A stretch of DNA of 64,000 nt from DAOUEO01 sp963763495 (GTDB lineage: Bacteria > Chloroflexota > Dehalococcoidia > DSTF01 > JALHUB01), in assembly GCA_963763495.1 (NCBI GenBank), contig CAVXOY010000017.1, positions 62,001 through 126,000 on the forward strand, read 5' to 3'. Shown here in pieces: positions 51,098 to 60,353 of this stretch. Every line of letters starts with the position of its first letter. Within the stretch, counting starts at the first letter, position 1. The position numbers and the translations under genes are program-made. The notes under the pieces are model-generated. The model was not told the DNA's origin. It made no database searches and was given only the letters and a program-made list of their open reading frames with translations.

Positions 51098-51412
51098 CAG
51101 TCTGACAGCGGCCACCTCCCGAACGGCCGGCTGGACATTCCCGCTCTGCCGCCTCTGCGAAACGATCAAGAAAGCCTGATCTCGCTATCTTGGGCGAAAT
51201 ATGCGCAATAATACGCACGTCAAGCAGTGTGGGGACAGCTAGAGTTAAAAAGCAGGACCTGGGGTCCGGGCTGAGTAACACCAGCCGAATACGGGACAAG
51301 TAGTGATCATGCCCGAAAGCTAGTGCGTCAACCTGAAGGTCCTGCTGGCCAGAGAATAGCCGACAGTCATAGAGGCTGTCAAGCAACAGGAGCGCGTCGG
51401 GGATAAAACGGA
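51098..51412. other. 315-nt gap between the two DUF3870-like genes
   Basis: No ORF of note. It contains the structured element described at 51251-51346 and the hairpin at 51362-51380. The part from 51170 to 51250 is AT-richer and could hold a promoter, but I see no clear -35/-10 pair. Confidence 0.45.
51251..51346 (+). ncRNA. candidate structured leader RNA upstream of DUF3870 gene
   Basis: A perfect 10-bp inverted repeat, AGCAGGACCT (51251-51260) and AGGTCCTGCT (51337-51346), closes a 76-nt interior with two hairpins: GGCTG-agtaacac-CAGCC (51269-51286) and CGGG-N16-CCCG (51292-51315). A further GACAG-N9-CTGTC hairpin at 51362-51380 lies just before the ribosome site of the gene at 51413, where an expression platform would be. 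I match it to no known riboswitch. Confidence 0.4.
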
Positions 51413-51748
51413 ATGGACAGTGTGTTCTGCAGCGGCTCAGCCCGCCTCCCGCAGGCCTATGCGAATACGCCTGCTGTCTTGACAGTAGAGATCGAAGTCG
51501 ACCCTAAGACCCGCTCCGTCCTTGCGCTCTTCATCAACCCTGAACTCGGTGGATTGAAGCGCCTGCTCGATTCGGCGATGGTCGGCAGGTCAATCGATGA
51601 CATCCCCTCGCTGAGCGCAGACGCTCTCAAAGAGCGTTACTTCTCTCCTCTTCGGAATGCAGCTCGTGCCGCCCTCCTCCACGCCTGGGAGGCGTTTCAG
51701 CAGTATGAGGGGAAGCAAGAGCCGGCGCTTCTCAAAGAGGCCGGCTGA
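51413..51748 (+). CDS. DUF3870 family protein
   Basis: 111 residues, intact. VFCSGSARLPQ at the start, TVEIEVDPKTRSVLALFINP, then a conserved helix region LGGLKRLLDSAMVGRSIDD and ERYFSPLRNAARAALLHAWE. These match the DUF3870 pattern (small alpha/beta protein of unknown role). It is closer to the family consensus than the neighbour at 50717. It converges with the LuxR response regulator 20 nt downstream. Confidence 0.75.
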   Translation: MDSVFCSGSARLPQAYANTPAVLTVEIEVDPKTRSVLALFINPELGGLKRLLDSAMVGRSIDDIPSLSADALKERYFSPLRNAARAALLHAWEAFQQYEGKQEPALLKEAG

Positions 51749-51768
51749 GCCCACTTTTCGCCCGCCGT

Positions 51769-52388
51769 TTACACCAAGTGGTGCCGGATGGCAAGGGCCG
51801 CCGCCGCCGATCTGCTATTGACGCTAAGGCGCGAGAGAATGTCCCCGACGTGTCTCTCCACCGTGCGAGTGCTGAGGCGGAGCTCGCCGGCGATTTCGCG
51901 ATTGTGCTTCCCTTGAGCGAGCATTGCCAGCACCTGCAACTCCCGGTGCGTCAGGCCCACCATATGAGGCGTCACGCCCCCGGGCAAGCGGCGGGAAGCG
52001 CCCGGGCGCGCTTGGACACCAATGTCATCGGCGAGCGTCTGAGCTAGCTGGGGGATATCGAGGGGCTTCACGAAAACGTGACGGGCGCCGCTCGCGAGAG
52101 CCCTGCGGACGAACCCGTCGTCGGCGTAGGCAGTGATGACGTATATGTTGTCGCAGGCGCCGGTCTTCCTTATCTCCTCGACGACTGCGAGCCCTTCCTC
52201 GCTCGGGCATTCGCTGGTCGACCAGCGCCGCGTCGTACTTCTCGCGGCGCACAGCAGCCAGCGCCGCCCGGCCATCCTCCACCGTCGTCACGGCGTAGCC
52301 CTGAGCAGCAAAGATGTCACCCAGGGTTTCGCACGTGCCAGGATCGTCGTCGGCTATCAGGACCTTTAGGCTCTCTCCTTGCCTTCAT
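51769..52388 (-). CDS. LuxR/FixJ-family response regulator (frameshifted)
   Basis: About 205 residues. Receiver domain: KVLIADDDPGTCETLGDIFA, phospho-acceptor Asp in YDAALVDQRMPE, TAYADD and KPLD. C-terminal LuxR HTH: LTHRELQVLAMLAQGKHNRE then LRLSTRTVERHVGDILSRL. Frame shifts lie near 52378 (just after the ATG) and near 52220. The ATG at 52388 is inferred because the conserved frame has no other start. A promoter-like element is at 52455-52473. It lies 1.3 kb from the multi-PAS kinase and is a possible partner. Confidence 0.85.
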
Positions 52389-52454
52389 GATAGCGCGGAC
52401 TCCTCACTCCCAAGGAGTAGGAGACTTCGTCCGTGCACTGACCCTGACAGATAC

Positions 52455-52473
52455 ATTATACGCGCCTCGTCAA
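52455..52473 (-). promoter_or_regulatory. promoter-like element with short spacing upstream of the LuxR regulator
   Basis: On the minus strand, TTGACG (52468-52473), 7 nt, and TATAAT (52455-52460), 67 nt upstream of the start. The -10 matches consensus, and the short spacing equals that at 41304 and 42374. Confidence 0.4.
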
Positions 52474-52626
52474 GAGGGTGGAGAGCCAATCGATGAGCGC
52501 CGGGACAAACAGGAGCTGAATCCTCCCCGTGGCGCCGGCATTTGCGGCGCTGGGTGGAGCGTCGAGTGACTCTCATGGCAAACTAGCTGAGTAGGCGTTA
52601 GCGTCGCCGACCGGAAAGGCGGAGCA

Positions 52627-53742
52627 TTGTTCCGGCACACCCACTCGTTCGCGCCCGTCCGGAGATCGATATTGTGGCTGCTCTTGGTGGCAGCCGTCCT
52701 CCTCGCCGCCTGCGGAGGCGCGAGCGAGAAGGGATCAGCGCCGGCCACGCCAACGGCCACGGCGCAGCAGCCGACCGCCTCGCCGACCCCTGCCGCTACT
52801 GCCACGCCGGAGCCGCTCGTCCGCCTCCTCTTCACCGGCGACATCATTCCCGCCCGCTGCGTATACACCCGCCATCAGGCCTACGGCGACTTCCGCCACG
52901 CATTCCTGGAGTTGGGCCCGTTCCTGAGCGGAGCCGACATCACCGTGGGCAGCCTAGACTCCCCTCTCTCCGACGCGGGGAGGCCCCTAGGTTGCGTCCA
53001 CACCTACAACCTGCTGGCGCCACCCCAGAGCGTGGAGGGACTTGCCTTCGCCGGGTTCGACGTGCTCACCGTCGCCACCAACCATGCCAAGGACTGCGGC
53101 AGCGCCGGCGGGGCATGCGACGAGGCCTTGCTGGACACCGTCGCCAATCTCCGGGCAGCGGGAATCGCACCCGTGGGAGCGGGAAACAATCTCCAGGAGG
53201 CGCGCAGTCCGGCCATCGTCACCGTGCGGGGGACGCGTTTCGCCTTCCTTGGCTACGATGACATCGCCTCCTACTACCCTGCCGGCGAGAGCAGCCCCGG
53301 CACAGCGCCTTTGGACGCCGCATCCCTCCGCGACGACATAGCCCGCGCCCGACAGGTGGCGGACGTGGTCGTGGTCCTCCCCCACTGGGGCGTCGAGTAC
53401 ACGACGACACCCACGGAGCGGCAGCGGGAATTAGCGCGGATAGCCATCGAGGCGGGGGCCACGCTGGTCATCGGCAACCATCCTCATTGGGTGCAGGCAA
53501 CGGAGAGGATCGGCGGCGGATTCGTCGCCTATGCCCTCGGCAACTTCGTCTTCGATCAGGACTGGTCAAGGGAGACTCAGCAAGGAGTGATGCTGGAGGC
53601 AGTCTTCCAAGGCCCCACGCTCGTCAACGTGAACCTCATCCCCATCCACATCCAGGACATGCACCAGCCGGTGCTGGCTCCACCAGCGGAAGCGGAGGAG
53701 ATCCTGCGGCGGATCCAGGAGGCGTCGGAGGAGTTGCCGTAG
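52627..53742 (+). CDS. CapA-family (poly-gamma-glutamate capsule/metallophosphatase-like) lipoprotein
   Basis: Intact, 371 residues, TTG start. Lipoprotein signal (LWLLLVAAVLLAACGG), a Thr/Pro/Ala linker, then the CapA/PGA_cap domain: LLFTGDIIPAR, GSLDSPLS, FDVLTVATNHAKDCG, VLPHWGVEY and IGNHPHWVQ, ending FVAYALGNFVFDQ. Asp, His and Asn residues form the metal site of the calcineurin-like fold. CapA proteins take part in poly-glutamate capsule attachment or act as surface phosphoesterases. No capB or capC is nearby, so the role is open. Confidence 0.88.
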   Translation: MFRHTHSFAPVRRSILWLLLVAAVLLAACGGASEKGSAPATPTATAQQPTASPTPAATATPEPLVRLLFTGDIIPARCVYTRHQAYGDFRHAFLELGPFLSGADITVGSLDSPLSDAGRPLGCVHTYNLLAPPQSVEGLAFAGFDVLTVATNHAKDCGSAGGACDEALLDTVANLRAAGIAPVGAGNNLQEARSPAIVTVRGTRFAFLGYDDIASYYPAGESSPGTAPLDAASLRDDIARARQVADVVVVLPHWGVEYTTTPTERQRELARIAIEAGATLVIGNHPHWVQATERIGGGFVAYALGNFVFDQDWSRETQQGVMLEAVFQGPTLVNVNLIPIHIQDMHQPVLAPPAEAEEILRRIQEASEELP

Positions 53743-53853
53743 CAAGGCACTCCGATCTTAGCGAGCGCATCCCCACCGGCCGTCAGGTACTAGACCCGCA
53801 TCCGGCTATCACATTAGGATGAGGTAGCCAGCGACATTACCAGGAGGCGACTC

Positions 53854-55029
53854 ATGACAGCAAGAGATGAGTTCACACCGACCAAGGCCGACAAGTTCAC
53901 CTTCGGGCTATGGACCGTCGGCAACCAGGGTCGCGACCCCTTTGGCTCGGAGGTGCGCGGCCCGATCACGCCGGAGCGCATCGTCCAGAAACTCAGCGAG
54001 TTGGGCGCTTACGGCGTCAACCTGCACGACAACGACCTCATCCCCATCGACGCCACGCCGGCGCAGCGCGACCGGATCGTGCGCGATTTCAAGCGCGCCC
54101 TCGCCGAGCACGACATGAAGGTGCCGATGGCCACAACGAACCTTTTCTCCCACCCCGTGTTCAAGGACGGCGCCTTCACGTCCAACGATCCTCAGGTGCG
54201 CGCCTTTGCTCTCCAGAAGGTCATGCGCGCCATCGACTTGGCGGTGGAGCTGGACGCCGGCATCTTCGTCTTCTGGGGTGGCCGCGAAGGCGCCGAGGTT
54301 GACGCTTCGAAGGACCCCCAGGAGGCTATCCGGCGCTTCCGCGAGGCGATCAACTATCTCAGCGAGTACGTCGTCGACCAGGGATACAAGCTGGTGTTCG
54401 CCCTGGAAGCCAAACCCAACGAGCCCCGCGGCGACATCTTCTTCCCCACTACCGGCCACCTGCTCCACTTCATCGAGACTCTGGACAGGCCGGAGATGGT
54501 GGGCGTGAACCCGGAGGTGGCCCACGAGCACATGGCCGGCCTCAACTTCCATCACGGCGTCGCCCAGGCGCTGGAGGCAGGCAAGCTCTTCCACATCGAC
54601 CTCAACGACCAGAAGCCCGGCCGCTACGACCAGGACCTGCGCTTCGCCTCCGAGAGCATCAAGGGGATGTTCTTCCTGGTGAAGCTGCTGGAGGAAGGCG
54701 GCTACCAGGGGCCGCGCCACTTCGACGCCCACGCCTACCGCACGGAGGACGAGGACGGGGTGTGGGACTTCGCCCTCGGCTGCATGCGAACGTACAACAT
54801 CCTGAAGGCCAAGGTGAAGCGCTTCCAGGAGGACAAGGAGATTCAGGGTCTGCTGGCCGAGATACGGCAGGACAGCGGCCCCGCGAAAGAGCTACTGGGC
54901 TCCTATTCGTCCGAGCGGGCGGCGCGGCTCAAGGCCCTGACCTTCGACATCGAGGCGATGGCGCGGCCCGGCCTGCGCTACGAGAAGCTCGACCAGTTGG
55001 TCATTGAGCTTCTGCTGGGGGCGCGCTAG
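53854..55029 (+). CDS. xylA: xylose isomerase
   Basis: Intact, 391 residues. KFTFGLWTVGNQGRDPFG, GVNLHDNDLIP (catalytic His/Asp), MATTNLFSHPVFKDGAFTSN, FVFWGGREGAE, FALEAKPNEPRGD (metal Glu/Lys), GVNPEVAHEHMAGLNF and LFHIDLNDQKPGRYDQD (metal Asp cluster). This is the shorter class I, actinobacterial-type enzyme. It isomerises D-xylose to D-xylulose. The AGGAGG site precedes the ATG by 6 nt. It is convergent with xylB; their stop codons share CTAG. Confidence 0.96.
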   Translation: MTARDEFTPTKADKFTFGLWTVGNQGRDPFGSEVRGPITPERIVQKLSELGAYGVNLHDNDLIPIDATPAQRDRIVRDFKRALAEHDMKVPMATTNLFSHPVFKDGAFTSNDPQVRAFALQKVMRAIDLAVELDAGIFVFWGGREGAEVDASKDPQEAIRRFREAINYLSEYVVDQGYKLVFALEAKPNEPRGDIFFPTTGHLLHFIETLDRPEMVGVNPEVAHEHMAGLNFHHGVAQALEAGKLFHIDLNDQKPGRYDQDLRFASESIKGMFFLVKLLEEGGYQGPRHFDAHAYRTEDEDGVWDFALGCMRTYNILKAKVKRFQEDKEIQGLLAEIRQDSGPAKELLGSYSSERAARLKALTFDIEAMARPGLRYEKLDQLVIELLLGAR

Positions 55030-56516
55030 CCGCCAGGTCGTGCAGGGCCGCGAAGCTGCTCTCTCAGCTTCGGGTAGAGATCGCGGTAGCGGCCATACAG
55101 CTCCTCGTACAGACGCATGACCGACGTTTGCGGCTCGACGCGACCGGCAGTGCGGACAGTCGCCCGGCAGGCCTCCGGCACATCACGCCAAAGACCAACG
55201 CCGACGCCGGCGAGCAAAGCCGCTCCGTAGGCCGGGCCTTCCTCCGTCTCCACTCCCAGGACGGGCATTCCGAAGACATCGGCGACGATCTGCCGCCACA
55301 GCGGGCTGCGGGCGCCGCCGCCGATGAGACGCACCTCCTCGATGGGGAGGCGGAGCCCTCGTATCAGCTCCAGACAGTCGCGCAGGCTGAAGGCCACACC
55401 CTCCATCACCGCCCGCGCCATGTCGCCGGGGCCGTGGTTATCGACGAGGCCGACGAAGGCGCCCCGCGCTAGAGGGTCGGCATGGGGCGTCCGCTCGCCG
55501 CTCAGGTAGGGTAGGAAGAGGAGCCCATTTGACCCCGGCGGAGAGTTACCGGCGAGATCGGAGAGTTGCTTCTCCTTCTTGCCCAGGGTCGACGCCAGCC
55601 AGGCAAACGATCCGCCGGCCGCCAGCGTGACGCCCATGACATGCCAGAGACCAGGCACGGCGTGGCAAAACGCGTGCAACCGCGCCTGTCGCTCGATGGC
55701 GGGGCTCGCGACAGAGGTGAAGACGACACCCGACGTACCGAGGCTGACCATGACCAGCCCCGCCGAAACGGCGCCCACACCTACCGCCCCCGCCGCCTGA
55801 TCGCCGGCGCCGGCGACGACAGGGATGCCCTTGGGCAGGCCCAAGTCGGCGGCGACATCAGCAGTCACCCGTCCGCTGACCGCCGGCGACTCCAAAGCGG
55901 TGGGCAGGATCGCCTCGTCCAACTCCAGGATGCGCATGATCTCGGCAGACCAGCGGCGGGCGCGCACGTCGAAGAGCAGGGTACCGGAGGCGTCGGCAAC
56001 GTCGATAGCGAGCTCGCCCGTCAGCCTGAGACGCAGATAGTCCTTGGGCAGGATCAGATGGCGCAGGCGGCGGAAGGTGGCGGGCTCGTGGTGGCGGAGC
56101 CAGAGGACCTTCGGCGCGGTGAAGCCGGTCAGGGCGCGGTTGCCGGTCAGAGCGATAAGACGCCGCAGACCAACGCGCTCCTCGATCTCGGCCACCTCGG
56201 CGGCGGTGCGCTGGTCGTTCCAGAGGATGGCCGGTCGCAGCACCTTACGTCGACTGTCGAGGAAAACGGAGCCGTGCATCTGGCCCGTAAGGCCGATGCC
56301 CTTGACATCCTTCAGCAACCCCTGCGCCTTCAGCTCGCCGACGGCAGTACGGCAGGCCTGCCACCAGGCTTCGGGCTCCTGCTCCGTCCAGCCGGTCTGC
56401 GGCCGCATCGTTGGATGGGGTGCCGAGGCCTGGCCCCGAACGACGCCCTCAGTGTCCACCAACAGTGCGCGCACACTGGTCGTGCCCACGTCTATGCCGA
56501 GCAAGGTCGATGCCAT
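55026..56516 (-). CDS. xylB: xylulokinase
   Basis: Intact, 496 residues from the ATG at 56516, chosen because GGAGGG lies 5 nt upstream; earlier in-frame starts add non-homologous sequence. FGGY kinase motifs: LLGIDVGTTSVRALLVDTEG, GLTGQMHGSVFLD, LWNDQRT, catalytic Asp in VVAGAGDQAAGAVGVG, SLGTSGVVF, LPYLSGERTPHADPLARG and RLIGGGARSPLWRQIVADV. It phosphorylates D-xylulose to xylulose 5-phosphate. It faces xylA tail to tail and GH3 head to head. Confidence 0.95.
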   Translation of the reverse strand: MASTLLGIDVGTTSVRALLVDTEGVVRGQASAPHPTMRPQTGWTEQEPEAWWQACRTAVGELKAQGLLKDVKGIGLTGQMHGSVFLDSRRKVLRPAILWNDQRTAAEVAEIEERVGLRRLIALTGNRALTGFTAPKVLWLRHHEPATFRRLRHLILPKDYLRLRLTGELAIDVADASGTLLFDVRARRWSAEIMRILELDEAILPTALESPAVSGRVTADVAADLGLPKGIPVVAGAGDQAAGAVGVGAVSAGLVMVSLGTSGVVFTSVASPAIERQARLHAFCHAVPGLWHVMGVTLAAGGSFAWLASTLGKKEKQLSDLAGNSPPGSNGLLFLPYLSGERTPHADPLARGAFVGLVDNHGPGDMARAVMEGVAFSLRDCLELIRGLRLPIEEVRLIGGGARSPLWRQIVADVFGMPVLGVETEEGPAYGAALLAGVGVGLWRDVPEACRATVRTAGRVEPQTSVMRLYEELYGRYRDLYPKLREQLRGPARPGG

Positions 56517-56640
56517 GAAACCCTCCATCCCTGGGTAACCCACTGCCTGCGTTCGCCCGTCGCTGTCGCGACCTTGGCGCCCATTATAAGGAATGACGTA
56601 CCGCGGCGCACTGATACTAGCCAGCCTTGCGGGAAACCCC

Positions 56641-56656
56641 AGACTAGCATTAGTCT
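56641..56656. promoter_or_regulatory. possible operator between xylB and GH3
   Basis: AGACTA-gcat-TAGTCT, a 6+6 inverted repeat, lies in the divergent region 36 nt before the GH3 start. The spacing suits a repressor site, but no regulator gene is adjacent and the match may be chance. A minus-strand TATAAT at about 56584-56589 could serve xylB. Confidence 0.3.
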
Positions 56657-56691
56657 TGCAGCATAACCCTCTAGCCAAGGAGAACTCCCCC

Positions 56692-59057
56692 ATGAATCAG
56701 AACCAGGAACACGCCCCCTACCGCAACGCCGCCCTGCCCATCGAGGAGCGGGTCGCCGACCTGCTGGCCCGCATGTCTGTCGAAGAGAAGATCGCCCAGC
56801 TCGGCGGCGTCTGGTCGACTAGGCTCCTCAAGAATGAGAGCTTCTCGGAGGAGAAGGCGAAGGATCTGCTCAGCAACGGCGCCGGCCACCTGACCCGTAT
56901 CGGCGGCGCGACCACGTTGAACCCGCAAGAGAGCGCCCAACTGGCGAACACTATCCAGAAGTTCCTGGTGGAGAACACACGGCTGGGCATTCCCGCCATC
57001 ATCCACGAGGAGAGTTGCGCCGGCTATACCGCCCGTGGGGCCACCTGCTTCCCGCAGGCGATCGGCCTCGCCGCCACCTGGGAGCCGGAACTCGTCGAGG
57101 CGATGACCGAGCGTCATCAGGACACAGATACGCGCCGTCGGCGCCCACCAGTCGCTGGCGCCCGTCCTCGACGTGGCCCGCGACCCGCGCTGGGGCCGCA
57201 CCGAGGAGACGTTCGGCGAGGACCCCTACCTGATCTCGCGGATAGGCGTCGCCTACGTGCGGGGTCTCCAGGGGGAGGACAAGCGAACCGGCATCGTCGC
57301 CACGGGAAAGCACTTCATCGGCTACAGCGCCTCTGAGGGAGGGATGAACTGGGCGCCCGCCCATATCCCGCAGCGAGAGCTCCTCGAGGTCTTCGTGACT
57401 CCATTCGAAGCCGTCATCCGCGAGGCGAAGATCGGCTCGATCATGAACGCCTACCACGAGATCGACGGCATCCCCTGCGGAGCATCGCCGGAGCTCTTCG
57501 AGGGACTGCTGCGCCGCGAGCTCGGCTTCGACGGCGTGGTGGTGACCGACTACTTCACGATACCCTGCCTCAAGGCATACCACCGCCTGGCCGAGACGGA
57601 GGCGGAGACGGCGCGCCTGGCCCTGGAAGCGGGCATGGATGTCGAGTTGCCCGCGCTCAGCTACTACGGCGAGCCGCTCCGTCAGGCGATCGCCGACGGC
57701 AGTGTCGACATGGCCCTCATAGACCGGTCGGTGGCACGGGTGCTGCGCATGAAGTTCGAGATGGGGCTCTTCGACAATCCTTATGTCAACCCAGAAACAG
57801 CGCCCAGCGTCTTCGACACGCCGGAGCAGCGGCAACTGGCGCGGCGCATCGCCCAGAAGTCGATCGTGCTCCTCAAGAACGATGGCGATCTCCTCCCTCT
57901 CCCGCGATCCCTGAAGAAGATCGCCGTGATCGGCCCCAGCGCCGACAATACGCGGCTGCTGCTGGGGGACTATCACTACGCCGCCCACATCGAGATAATG
58001 CTCGCCCGGCGCGGCGCCGATGACCTGTCGCCACGCGACGAGGATGCCTTGATCGAAGCGGTGGAGCACTCCGTGCCCATGGTCAGCGTGCTCGAGGGCA
58101 TCCGCAACCACCTGCCCTCAGCCGAGGTGTTGACCGCACAGGGCTGCGACATCATCGGAGATTCGACGGCGGGCTTCGCCGAGGCCGTGGAGGCGGCAAA
58201 GCGGGCTGAGGTGGCAATCGTCGTGGTCGGCGACAAGTCCGGGCTCACCCGGGACTGCACCAGCGGCGAATCGATTGACCGCGCCGACCTCGGTCTGCCC
58301 GGCGTCCAGCAGGCTCTCGTCGAGGCGGTCGTCGCCACGGGCACACCCACCGTCGTCGTCCACGTCAGCGGCCGCCCCGCCGCGCTACCCTGGATCGCGG
58401 AGCACGTGCCGGCCATCCTGGAGGCATGGATACCCGGAGAAGAGGGCGGTAACGCTGTGGCCGACGTGCTCTTCGGCGATGTCTCGCCGGGGGGCAAGCT
58501 ACCGATTTCACTGCCGCGCTCGGTGGGCCAGGTGCCGGTCTACTACGGGCACAAGCCCTCAGGCGGGCGCACCAATTGGTGGGGAGATTACGCCGACCTC
58601 TCGGCTAAGCCCCTCTTTCCCTTTGGGCACGGGCTCAGCTACACCAGCTTCGAGTACGCGAACCTCGAGTTGAGCGCCGCCCAGGTAGCACCGTCAGGAG
58701 CGCATCGACATCGGCGTCGACGTGAAGAACAGCGGCTCTTGCGCCGGAGAGGAGGTCGTGCAGCTCTACGTGCACGACGCCGTCGCCAGCGTCACCCGGC
58801 CGGTCAAGCAACTCGTCGGGTTCAAGCGGATCGCGCTGTCGCCCGGCGAGACACGACGGCTGACCTTCCACCTCGACATGAGCCAGCTCGCCTTCTACGA
58901 CCGGCGGATGGAGTACGTGGTGGAGCCGGGGAACGTCGAAGTCATGGTGGGAAGCTCCTCCGAGGACATCCGGCTGATCGGCAGCTTCGAGATCAGCGGT
59001 GAGACTCGACAGCTTCGGCGCTCCGACGTCGTCGCTACGGCGGTGGATTTGGGCTAG
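56692..59057 (+). CDS. glycoside hydrolase family 3 beta-glucosidase/beta-xylosidase (two frameshifts)
   Basis: About 785 residues. The GH3 N-terminal barrel has LARMSVEEKIAQLGG, IPAIIHEESCAGYTARGATC, VLDVARDPRWGRTEETFGED, VATGKHFIGY and the nucleophile Asp in FDGVVVTDYFTI. The C-terminal alpha/beta sandwich has SIVLLKNDGDLLPL and IAVIGPSAD, and a fibronectin-III-like end has NSGSCAGEEVVQLYVHD. Shifts lie near 57120 and 58690. The AAGGAGA site supports the start. No signal peptide, so it acts on imported oligosaccharides. Close packing with xylA and xylB favours beta-xylosidase activity. Confidence 0.93.
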
Positions 59058-59145
59058 GCCAGGCAGGAACGTCCGAGCCAAACCGTTGGTGGAGACGGTC
59101 AGGACACCGAGAGGAAGAATCTTGGTCCTCGAAGGCTGACCCCGA

Positions 59146-59174
59146 TTGACATTGTTCTTTGCTTGTCGCAGAAT
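59146..59174 (+). promoter_or_regulatory. predicted promoter for the zinc-ribbon cluster
   Basis: TTGACA (59146-59151), 17 nt, CAGAAT (59169-59174), about 85 nt before the TTG start at 59260. A CATAAT at about 59221 is an alternative -10. Confidence 0.4.
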
Positions 59175-59259
59175 CCCCCTAAAGGGCCGAGCCGTCTAGC
59201 GCTTGCCCGGACAGCCATTCATAATGTAGAAGCGCCTCGCCACTTGTAGGGAGGAACCC

Positions 59260-60276
59260 TTGCGGCTGTCGACCCGGACACTGATCAGGCTTTGCCAAGC
59301 GCTCGGCATCGCCCTGCTCGCTGTCGGGTCGGCGCTCGCCGTCTTCGCTAGCTCAGCCCTTGCGCAGCAGGAGAAGGAGAACTGCCCCGATGGCTTCTTC
59401 TGGGAGCGCATGTCCGGACAGTGCTGCGTCCAGGACAGGGCGACACTGCCCCGGCTCGGCAAGATAGGCTACACGGGGAACAGCCTGTGCATCGAAGGAT
59501 ACGAAGGGATCTACGAACGGCGGCCGACGACGAATGGAGAAGGCCCTCCCGGCTGCCCCGGATATACCTCGTTCGTCTACCTGGTCGAATGCGTCACCCC
59601 CGAGGAGTGGGACAAACGTTCGCAGGAGCTGGCAGAGGAGCGAGACAGGAAGAATGAGCCGGTCGGCGGCGCTGCGGGAGCGCTCTATGGGGGAGGCGGA
59701 AAGCCCACCAAAGGGCAGCTTGCCGGCGCAGGAGCGGCTGCAGCAGCGCTGCTTGGAGCGGGCGCCGCCGCCGTCGGGATCAGCCGAGGGGGCGTGCCGG
59801 CCGAGCGTCGACGGCTTGAGAGGCGGCTCCGCGACGCCGACCGCTCTTACCGCCGCCTTCTTCAGAAAGAGGACGTTGCCTACAGGGAGTGGCAGTCCCT
59901 GAGGAAGCTTGCGGAATGGTATTTGGAGCGGGCGCTCATCCATCTAATAGGCCCCAGCCTGTTCGCGGGCGGATCGATCGTCGGGGGGGCGGCCGCCGCC
60001 GCCGCCGAGTTGTCTTTCATTGGCAAGGTGTTGACGGGTGGTCTGGCGGCAACGGTAGGTGTGTCAACAGAGGTCGTACCTCCCGGTGACGCCCTGCGCC
60101 AGGCCCAAGCCGCCTGGGAGAAGTACAATGAACTCTCTCCCAAGGTGGAGAAGGCGCACGCCCAGTGGAAGCAGGCGAGGCGGGACGCCAGAGATATGGG
60201 GCGGCATGCCGACCGTTTGCGGCGCGATCTCGAAGGGGAGCCAGCCTGGACGGTGAGCACGCCGTTCCAGATGTAG
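59260..60276 (+). CDS. secreted glycine/alanine-zipper and coiled-coil protein of unknown function
   Basis: 338 residues, intact. Signal peptide ALGIALLAVGSALAVFASSA followed by LAQQ. A Cys-containing N-terminal domain (ENCPDGFFWERMSGQCCVQD; PPGCPGYTSFVYLVEC) has five or six Cys that could form disulfides. Then come a Gly/Ala-zipper helix (GAGAAAAALLGAGAAAVGIS), a charged helical segment (RRRLERRLRDADRSYRRLLQ), a second Gly/Ala segment and a C-terminal coiled coil. TTG start with GGGAGGA 7 nt upstream. No known family. It heads a same-strand run with the zinc-ribbon genes. Confidence 0.75.
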   Translation: MRLSTRTLIRLCQALGIALLAVGSALAVFASSALAQQEKENCPDGFFWERMSGQCCVQDRATLPRLGKIGYTGNSLCIEGYEGIYERRPTTNGEGPPGCPGYTSFVYLVECVTPEEWDKRSQELAEERDRKNEPVGGAAGALYGGGGKPTKGQLAGAGAAAAALLGAGAAAVGISRGGVPAERRRLERRLRDADRSYRRLLQKEDVAYREWQSLRKLAEWYLERALIHLIGPSLFAGGSIVGGAAAAAAELSFIGKVLTGGLAATVGVSTEVVPPGDALRQAQAAWEKYNELSPKVEKAHAQWKQARRDARDMGRHADRLRRDLEGEPAWTVSTPFQM

Positions 60277-60353
60277 TCTTCAGACACCATCCCGGCCTTG
60301 CGTTTTCGACGTGCGGGCCGGGGGCGACTGAACGAGCGAGAAAGCGAAGAGAA

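Noticed and set aside
55026..56693. Longer xylulokinase starting at 56693
   Set aside because: The extra N-terminus is not FGGY-like; the ATG at 56516 has a good ribosome site and gives the normal family start.
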